Source of the DNA: CAZXCK01 sp964639225
Lineage (GTDB): Bacteria; Chloroflexota; Anaerolineae; Aggregatilineales; Phototrophicaceae
Reading direction: 5' to 3'
DNA: 32,727 nt
Assembly (NCBI GenBank): GCA_964639225.1
Contig: CAZXCK010000033.1
Location: 1 to 32,727 of the forward strand
Made by a program: the position numbers and the translations under genes. Below are positions 16,234 to 21,425 of the stretch, in pieces. The notes under the pieces were generated by a model that saw only the letters and a program-made list of their open reading frames with translations, did no database searches and was not told where the DNA came from. How positions within the stretch are numbered: the first letter of the stretch is position 1; the number at the start of each line of letters is the position of its first letter.

Positions 16234-16953
16234 CTAACGTTTGGTGTCTTTGATCTGCACCCAGCCGTGCCGAATGGCCGTCACAGCGGCCTGTGTCCGA
16301 TCATCCACGTTAAGCTTGCGCAAAATCGATGTCATGTGATTTTTCACCGTCTGCTGGCTGATTCCCAGCTCAACAGCGATTTCTTTGTTGCTCAGGCCAC
16401 TCGTCACCGAGCGCAGAATCTCAGTCTCACGCGGACTCAGGGGCATCAGGTGACGGTTGGATGGCTCGACATGTGGCCCGCTGATGGCGGTCGCCTCGGC
16501 ATTGAGCCATGCTTTGAGCGTCTGCCGGTCCATGCGCTGGCCATCGACCACATACAGGCCGCCAGCGACATCACGCACCACGCCGACCAGTTCATCCGGG
16601 CTGATGTCTTTGGTGCAGTAAGCCGAAGCCCCGGCGCGTAAGGCATAGATAACCTGTTCCGCTTCGTGGTAAGCGGTCAGGATGACGATGGCAATCTGCG
16701 GATTGTCATGCCGTACCTGCCGGGCGATCTGCATGCCGTTCATGTCGGGCAGGTTAACATCCAGCAGCATCACATGGGGCCGCAGCCGGTAGGCCAGCGC
16801 CACCGCCTGCTGCCCATCCTCGCCATGACCAACAACCACAATATCGCTTTCCAGGCTCAATGCGCGTTCCAGGCCCTCACGGAAAAGCGGATGGTCGTCT
16901 ACGATCAGGATGCGGATTCTGGATGGTGAGTCGCCGCCGCTGTGAGTGTCCAT
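16234..16953 (-). CDS. NarL/LuxR-family response regulator
   Basis: DNA-binding response regulator of 239 residues from the chosen ATG. The receiver shows Asp19/Asp20 (ILIVDDHP), phospho-acceptor Asp65 (VMLLDVNLPDMNG), Thr93 and Lys115 (YCTKD). The C-terminal LuxR-type helix-turn-helix (about 180-239) has LSPRETEILRSVTSGLSNKEIA and QQTVKNHMTSILRKL, the recognition region. The frame stays open upstream to an ATG at 17067 and a GTG at 17109; I chose 16953 because the receiver then starts about 13 residues in, as is usual, while the upstream 38-52 residues look unconserved. None of the starts has a strong ribosome binding site. It heads the nine-gene minus-strand run and is partnered with the adjacent kinase. 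Confidence 0.92.
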   Translation of the reverse strand: MDTHSGGDSPSRIRILIVDDHPLFREGLERALSLESDIVVVGHGEDGQQAVALAYRLRPHVMLLDVNLPDMNGMQIARQVRHDNPQIAIVILTAYHEAEQVIYALRAGASAYCTKDISPDELVGVVRDVAGGLYVVDGQRMDRQTLKAWLNAEATAISGPHVEPSNRHLMPLSPRETEILRSVTSGLSNKEIAVELGISQQTVKNHMTSILRKLNVDDRTQAAVTAIRHGWVQIKDTKR

Positions 16954-17109
16954 AATCGCTTGGAAGCGGGCGAGTCTGGTTCCGCCCGTCGCCTTATTCC
17001 CTTTCTTGCCCCGGTTGCTGCGGGCTGCATCTGCCAGCACCAACCGTCGTGGTATGGTGATTGACATTCGATTTACATCTTGGCACTCTACGTTTAGAAT
17101 AGCACACAC

Positions 17110-17229
17110 TGCTGCGCATCAGTGTAAAGGTAAATGACCTAACGGATTTATAATCCTTTCTAATCTGTCATAGATGCTCAGGTGGCGCTGCTGGTGACTT
17201 GTACAGGCTAAAAAGGCGGGTTTTCCGAT
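17110..17229. promoter_or_regulatory. Divergent intergenic region between regulator and pgeF
   Basis: AT-rich region between the minus-strand regulator and plus-strand pgeF. A perfect TATAAT lies on the plus strand at 17149-17154, about 75 nt before the TTG of pgeF, but the sequence 16-18 nt upstream of it is not a good -35 box. On the minus strand the overlapping TATAAA is another possible -10. Transcripts in both directions must begin here or just beyond; the exact promoters cannot be fixed by eye. Confidence 0.3.
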
Positions 17230-18006
17230 TTGGAACAGCGAACATATGACGGCCTTGTGTATTATCAGTTTGAGCAGTGGCCGGACCTGAAACACGGCAT
17301 CTTCACCCGCAAAGGTGGCGTCAGCCGCGCCCCCTGGGATGGTCTCAACACGGGCGGCACGGTCGGCGACGATGTGCAGGCCGTGCGCCGCAATCACGAA
17401 CTGATGTACGAGGCCCTGGCGGTCAATGGTCAGCGCTCGTGTACGGTGTGGCAGGTTCACGGAGCCGATACGGTCATCGTCGATGGCCCGGTGCGTGGGC
17501 GGCGCTGGGTGGCCCTGGCCGATGGCATGGTCACTGATCGCGCTGATACGCCGCTGGTCATGCGCTATGCGGACTGCGCGCCGGTGCTGTTCTACGACCC
17601 GGCGCAGGGGGCCATCGGTATCGCTCATGCGGGCTGGCGTGGCACGGTGACGGGCGCGGGCGCCAGCGTGGTCCGGGCGATGGTCCGCGCTTACGGCAGC
17701 CGTCCGGCGGACATTCAGGCCGGGGTGGGGCCGTGCATCGGGCCACAGCGCTACCAGGTGGGCGAGGAAGTCGTCGAGGCCGTGCGCGCATACTTTGGTT
17801 CTACGGATGGTCTGATCCGCCGCGACCCGGCGGACGGCACCGCTTACCTGGACCTGTGGGAAGCCAACCGCCGCGATCTTCAGCGCGCCGGTGTCGAGCA
17901 GGTTGAGGTCGCTGGCATCTGCACCGCCACCCATACCAGCGAATTTTATTCGCACCGTGCCGAACAGGGCCGCACAGGTCGCTTCGGTGTGGTGTTATCA
18001 CTGTAA
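17230..18006 (+). CDS. pgeF: Laccase-domain purine nucleoside phosphorylase (YfiH/PgeF)
   Basis: Protein of 258 residues of the YfiH/YlmD/LACC1 family, once called multicopper polyphenol oxidases and now known to act on purine nucleosides (adenosine deamination and nucleoside phosphorolysis) through a zinc site; the E. coli member also affects peptidoglycan fidelity. The metal ligands are visible: His in QVHGADT, Cys in YADCAPVLF and His in IAHAGWRGT. GPCIGPQRYQVG is the conserved C-terminal active-site loop, followed by ATHTSEFYSHRAEQGRTGRFG. The start is TTG at 17230; no in-frame ATG is near and GGCGGG lies about 12 nt upstream. It precedes yggS by 64 nt, a frequent neighbour in division-gene clusters of many bacteria. 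Confidence 0.94.
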   Translation: MEQRTYDGLVYYQFEQWPDLKHGIFTRKGGVSRAPWDGLNTGGTVGDDVQAVRRNHELMYEALAVNGQRSCTVWQVHGADTVIVDGPVRGRRWVALADGMVTDRADTPLVMRYADCAPVLFYDPAQGAIGIAHAGWRGTVTGAGASVVRAMVRAYGSRPADIQAGVGPCIGPQRYQVGEEVVEAVRAYFGSTDGLIRRDPADGTAYLDLWEANRRDLQRAGVEQVEVAGICTATHTSEFYSHRAEQGRTGRFGVVLSL

Positions 18007-18070
18007 ACAGTCCGTGCCTGTACCATCAATCATCCGGCGCGGCGGGCGCTGACCAGAGGAAAGCGAAATC

Positions 18071-18829
18071 ATGAACGACTCCCGGTCATCTGATATGCAG
18101 TCGCCCCAGGCGGTTGCTGGCCGTTTGCAGCAGGTCCAGCGCCACATCGACGACGCCTGCTCGCGTTCCGGGCGCAGCCCGGCGGATGTGGCGATTATCG
18201 CCATCACCAAACGCAAGTCGATGGATTACGTCCTGGCCGGGGTCGAAGCCGGTTTGCGACATTTCGGCGAGAATCGCGTAGAAGAGGCCAGCGTCAAAAT
18301 TCCCGACGTGCGCGCCCGGACGCCGGTTCCGTTGACGTGGCATATGGTCGGCCATGTGCAGAGTCGCAAGGCCGCCGATGTCCTGGGATTGTTCGAACTG
18401 GTTCACTCGCTGGACTCACTGAAGCTGGCCCAGCGCTTTTCCCGGCTGGCACAGGAGCAGGGCGCAACGCTGGATGTGCTGGTGCAGGTCAACATTTCCG
18501 GCGAAGATACCAAAAGTGGCCTGCAAGCTTTTCAGTGGTCGCAGCGGAGCGCGGTCCGCGCTGCATTGTGGCTGCAGATGGAGCAGATTCTGGCGCTGCC
18601 TGGCCTGCGCGTGCGCGGCCTGATGACAATGGCGCCCATCGTCGATGATATGGAACAGACGCGGCCCCTGTTCGCCGGGCTGGCCGCCCTGCGCGATGCG
18701 CTGGCGCAGTCGCTGGGCGTGCCGCTGCCAGAACTGAGCATGGGCATGACCGACGATTACCCGGTAGCCATCGAGGAAGGCGCGACGATGGTGCGCATTG
18801 GCCGGGCGATCTTCGGCGAGCGCGATTGA
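18071..18829 (+). CDS. yggS: Pyridoxal-phosphate homeostasis protein YggS/PLPBP
   Basis: Cytosolic PLP-binding protein of 252 residues, alanine-racemase-like TIM-barrel fold with no known catalytic activity, which buffers PLP and affects amino-acid metabolism. The PLP lysine lies in IIAITKRKSMD (two Lys close together; family consensus is 'vSKt'). Other family motifs are HFGENRVEEA, WHMVGHVQSRKA, VLVQVNISGEDTKSG, GLRVRGLMTMAP, and SMGMTDDYPVAIEEGATMVRIGRAIFG, the phosphate-binding end. Between about 155 and 178 the sequence QAFQWSQRSAVRAALWLQ is slightly longer than usual. The ATG has AGAGGAAAG upstream. It is followed by yggT, the classic order in division and envelope clusters. Confidence 0.95.
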   Translation: MNDSRSSDMQSPQAVAGRLQQVQRHIDDACSRSGRSPADVAIIAITKRKSMDYVLAGVEAGLRHFGENRVEEASVKIPDVRARTPVPLTWHMVGHVQSRKAADVLGLFELVHSLDSLKLAQRFSRLAQEQGATLDVLVQVNISGEDTKSGLQAFQWSQRSAVRAALWLQMEQILALPGLRVRGLMTMAPIVDDMEQTRPLFAGLAALRDALAQSLGVPLPELSMGMTDDYPVAIEEGATMVRIGRAIFGERD

Positions 18830-18898
18830 CACAAGCATCACCAGTATGTCGTTAGCAGTTTTTCCAGATCAACCGATTGGTAAGCAGGAGCAGAATCA

Positions 18899-19156
18899 AT
18901 GACCGGTATTCTCATCATGTTGTTGCAGCTCTACAGCTTTGTCCTGTTAGGGCGTGTGCTGTTGAGCTGGTTCCCCAATGTGGACCCCAGCAACCCCATT
19001 GTGCGCTTTCTTTATGAGGCCACCGAGCCGGTCCTGGGGCCAGTGCGGAGCTTCCTTCAGCAGCAGTTTCCGGGCACCGGCCCGTTCGACTTCAGCCCGA
19101 TTGTCGTCTTTATTGGTATCACCATCATCACCCGTGTGCTGGTGGTGATCGCCTGA
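18899..19156 (+). CDS. yggT: YggT family membrane protein
   Basis: Small integral membrane protein of 85 residues with two hydrophobic helices (about 4-23 and 62-84) joined by a loop carrying the family signature LLSWFPNVDPSNPIVRFLYEATEPVL. YggT (YlmG in Gram-positives and plastids) is linked to cell division, nucleoid distribution and osmotic-shock responses. AGGAG lies about 8 nt before the ATG. The length is that of a single YggT repeat; the E. coli protein has two. It lies 69 nt after yggS and 26 nt before a glycosyltransferase gene, in the same direction. Confidence 0.94.
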   Translation: MTGILIMLLQLYSFVLLGRVLLSWFPNVDPSNPIVRFLYEATEPVLGPVRSFLQQQFPGTGPFDFSPIVVFIGITIITRVLVVIA

Positions 19157-19182
19157 CAGTGGCGACCTGTGAGGCGTGACAG

Positions 19183-20160
19183 TTGATTTCTCTGATCGTC
19201 ACGGTGCTAAACGAGGGCGACAGCATCGACCCCTTGATGCTGTCGATCCTTGCCCAGACGCGCCAGCCCGACGAGCTGGTGATCGTCGATGGCGGCAGCA
19301 CCGATCAGACCGTCGCCGTCATCCAGACCTACGCCGACCAGCTGCCGCTGCGTGTTGTCGTGGAACCGGGCGCCAACATCAGCCAGGGACGCAACCGGGC
19401 CATCGCCGAGTCGCGCGGTGACATCATCGCCATCACCGATGCCGGTGTACGTCTCGAATCCGGCTGGCTGCAACAGCTTACGCAGCCCCTGCTCGATGAC
19501 CCGGCGTTGATGGTGGCGGCGGGTTTTTTCGCTGCCGACCCGCGCACCCGCTTCGAGGTGGCGATGGGCGCGGCGGTGCTGCCGGTCGCCGCCGACATCG
19601 ACCCGTCGACGTTCCTGCCCAGCAGTCGCAGTGTGGCCGTGCGCCGCGCCGCGCTGGAGCGGGCCGGCGTCTACCCGGAATGGCTCGACTATTGCGAAGA
19701 CCTCATCTTTGACCTGCGCCTGCGGGCCAGCGGTGCGCCGTTTGTGTTTGTACCGCAGGCGGTGGCGCACTTCCGCCCGCGTGGATCGCTGCGCAACTAT
19801 TTTAAGCAGTACTACCTGTACGCGCGCGGCGACGGCAAAGCTGACCTGTGGCGCAGGCGGCACGCGGTGCGTTACGTGACCTATCTGGTGGCCGCGCCAT
19901 TGATTCTGCTGCTCGGCTGGCGCGTCCACTGGCTGCTGTGGGGGTTGTTTCCGCTGGGTGGGGCTGTCTACCTGCGCGCGCCGTATGCCCGTCTGCCGCA
20001 GGTGATGCGGCGCAGCCCGGATCGCTCCGCCGCCGCCTGGCTCTACGTGGCGCTGATGATTCCCGTTATCCGGCTGGTGGGCGACATCGCCAAGATGATC
20101 GGCTATCCGGTGGGCTGGTGCTGGCGGCTGCGGCAGCGTCCGCCAGACTGGCGCGAGTAA
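19183..20160 (+). CDS. Family 2 glycosyltransferase with C-terminal membrane helices
   Basis: GT2 protein of 325 residues. LISLIVTVLNEGDSIDPL and VIVDGGSTDQTV are the donor-binding motifs, ISQGRNRAIAESRGDIIAITDAG carries the Asp metal site, and YCEDLIFDLRLRASG supplies the ED catalytic motif followed by HFRPRGSLRNYFKQYYLYARGDG, typical of succinoglycan/exopolysaccharide-type transferases. Two or three hydrophobic helices (about 233-262 and 285-305) anchor the C-terminus. The start is TTG at 19183 with GAGG about 8 nt upstream; nearby GTG codons are out of frame. It sits between yggT and the YggU-like gene, which are often adjacent elsewhere, so it looks like an insertion into that cluster. 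Substrate is unknown. Confidence 0.88.
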   Translation: MISLIVTVLNEGDSIDPLMLSILAQTRQPDELVIVDGGSTDQTVAVIQTYADQLPLRVVVEPGANISQGRNRAIAESRGDIIAITDAGVRLESGWLQQLTQPLLDDPALMVAAGFFAADPRTRFEVAMGAAVLPVAADIDPSTFLPSSRSVAVRRAALERAGVYPEWLDYCEDLIFDLRLRASGAPFVFVPQAVAHFRPRGSLRNYFKQYYLYARGDGKADLWRRRHAVRYVTYLVAAPLILLLGWRVHWLLWGLFPLGGAVYLRAPYARLPQVMRRSPDRSAAAWLYVALMIPVIRLVGDIAKMIGYPVGWCWRLRQRPPDWRE

Positions 20161-20293
20161 TCGCGTGAATCCTTGTCATCGTATACGAAAAGTCATTGTA
20201 GAATTCATGTAAGATGATGACAGGTACATATACAAGCTGTGACCGTGTACCAGACCGGGACAGGCACAGCGTTCAGACAAAGACGAGGTCATT
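20161..20293. promoter_or_regulatory. Palindrome-rich intergenic region before the DUF167 gene
   Basis: This 133-nt AT-richer gap holds several symmetric elements: an 8-bp palindrome CGTATACG (20180-20187), an inverted pair TGTCATC/GATGACA (20174-20180 and 20216-20222), and an inverted pair GGTACA/TGTACC (20223-20228 and 20246-20251) with centres 23 bp apart. A weak -10-like TAAGAT lies at 20210-20215 without a good -35 box. The region probably contains the promoter of the DUF167-lipoprotein pair; assignment of individual elements is uncertain. Confidence 0.3.
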
Positions 20294-20611
20294 ATGTCTA
20301 TGGGACGAAAATTCGAGTTTACCGAGGTCACGGGTGGGGCGGCCTTTACCGTCCGCGTAGTGACTCGCGCCACCCACGCCGAGATTGTCGGCGTGCAGGA
20401 TGATGGCGCGCTCAAGATTCGACTGGTGGCCAGCCCCGCAGGCGACCCCGCCGCCAACGCCGAACTGGTCGCCTTCCTGGCACAGCAGTTGGACGTTGCG
20501 CCGGATAAAGTCGAGATTGTCGCCGGGCGTGACGGACGGGAGAAGCTGATCAGTGTCGATGGTGTGTCCACCACACAGGTGGAAGAAAAACTGGGTGTGC
20601 GCCGCGAATAG
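20294..20611 (+). CDS. yggU: DUF167 (YggU/UPF0235) family protein
   Basis: Small cytosolic protein of 105 residues matching the DUF167 fold: FTVRVVTRATHAEIVGVQDDGALKIRLVASPAGD..ANAELVAFLAQQLDVAPDKVEIVAGRDGREKLI is interrupted only slightly relative to the family pattern 'v.v.P.a....i.g...g.lkvrv.apP.dgkAN..l...la..l.v....v.i..G..sr.K.v'. Family role is not established; genes of this group often lie near yggS and yggT, as here, with one glycosyltransferase between. In this copy the usual Pro of 'vxPxA' is Thr and the usual Lys of 'sr.K' is kept. Its 3' end overlaps the next gene by 17 nt. Confidence 0.85.
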   Translation: MSMGRKFEFTEVTGGAAFTVRVVTRATHAEIVGVQDDGALKIRLVASPAGDPAANAELVAFLAQQLDVAPDKVEIVAGRDGREKLISVDGVSTTQVEEKLGVRRE

Positions 20612-21410
20612 GGGCGGCTGGCATCTGCTGGCTGCGCTGCTGGCACTGTGGATCGTGGCGGCCTGTTCGCCGGGCAGCGCCGGTACGCAGGTTCCCACGC
20701 AGGTGCTGGATTTCGCCACCGCAACGCCGGTGCCGACTGCCACGCCAGTCACACCGACTCCTACCCTGGAGCCGGTTTTTGATCTTGCCGATCTGGCGAC
20801 CGGCGTCCCGGCGGACCTGGTGGCGTTGAATCCCGATCAGCAGCGGATGGCATGGCTTGCCATTCAGGATGCCGCCGCCAGTCTCAGCGATCCGGCCCCG
20901 GCGTTGCAGGTGGTTTACGTCGAGCCGGCGCGCTGGCCCGGCCCGGATTTAAGCTGCGACGAAGCCGCATCCATCGAGGACACGCTGCGTGATGGCGTGC
21001 CCGGTTTTCGGATTCTGCTCACCACCGGCACCACCGTCTATGACTACCGCACCGACCTCGACCAGCGCGTGATCGCCTGCGATGTCTCTGATCTGTTGGA
21101 TGTGGACGGCGAGACGCTGGCGCTCATCGACCCGGTGGCGGCAGAACTGGTGGCGCTGGCCCGGCAGCGAATCGCCCGACAGCTCGATGTACCGGCCAAT
21201 CGCGTGCGTCTGGTCGCCATGCGTGCCGTCAACTGGCCGGATACCAGCCTCGGCTGCCCATCGGAAGGCCAGACCTACGCCGAGGGGCCGGTGGCTGGCT
21301 ATCGACTGGTCGTATCGGCTGGTGGGACGGATTATATCTTCCACACCGATTTTGACCGGCTGCTGCCATGTCCGGCGGGCGCGGAGTCGCTGCCGGATGA
21401 TTTCGACTAA
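20595..21410 (+). CDS. Lipoprotein with a duplicated Cys-containing module
   Basis: Lipoprotein of 271 residues from GTG at 20595, inside the end of the DUF167 gene; GGAAG lies about 9 nt upstream. A longer frame from 20553 exists, but the GTG start gives a normal signal: Arg6, a hydrophobic core and lipobox VAAC with Cys24. A Thr/Pro-rich linker (near TATPVPTATPVTPTPT) follows. Two related segments then occur. The first (about 80-165) has WPGPDLSC, GFRILLTTGTTVYDYRTD and VIAC; the second (about 178-262) has WPDTSLGC, GYRLVVSAGGTDYIFHTD and LLPC. The shared pattern W-P-x-x-x-L-x-C, G-[FY]-R, then Y/F-x-x-TD and a closing Cys indicates an internal duplication, with one probable disulfide per unit. 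Function is unknown; it acts on the outer face of the membrane. Confidence 0.78.
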   Translation: MCAANRGGWHLLAALLALWIVAACSPGSAGTQVPTQVLDFATATPVPTATPVTPTPTLEPVFDLADLATGVPADLVALNPDQQRMAWLAIQDAAASLSDPAPALQVVYVEPARWPGPDLSCDEAASIEDTLRDGVPGFRILLTTGTTVYDYRTDLDQRVIACDVSDLLDVDGETLALIDPVAAELVALARQRIARQLDVPANRVRLVAMRAVNWPDTSLGCPSEGQTYAEGPVAGYRLVVSAGGTDYIFHTDFDRLLPCPAGAESLPDDFD

Positions 21411-21425
21411 CCCCGCCCCTGTTCG

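Noticed and set aside
21411..21425. Possible terminator between the convergent lipoprotein and NACHT-like genes
   Set aside because: The gap is only 15 nt and contains no inverted repeat.
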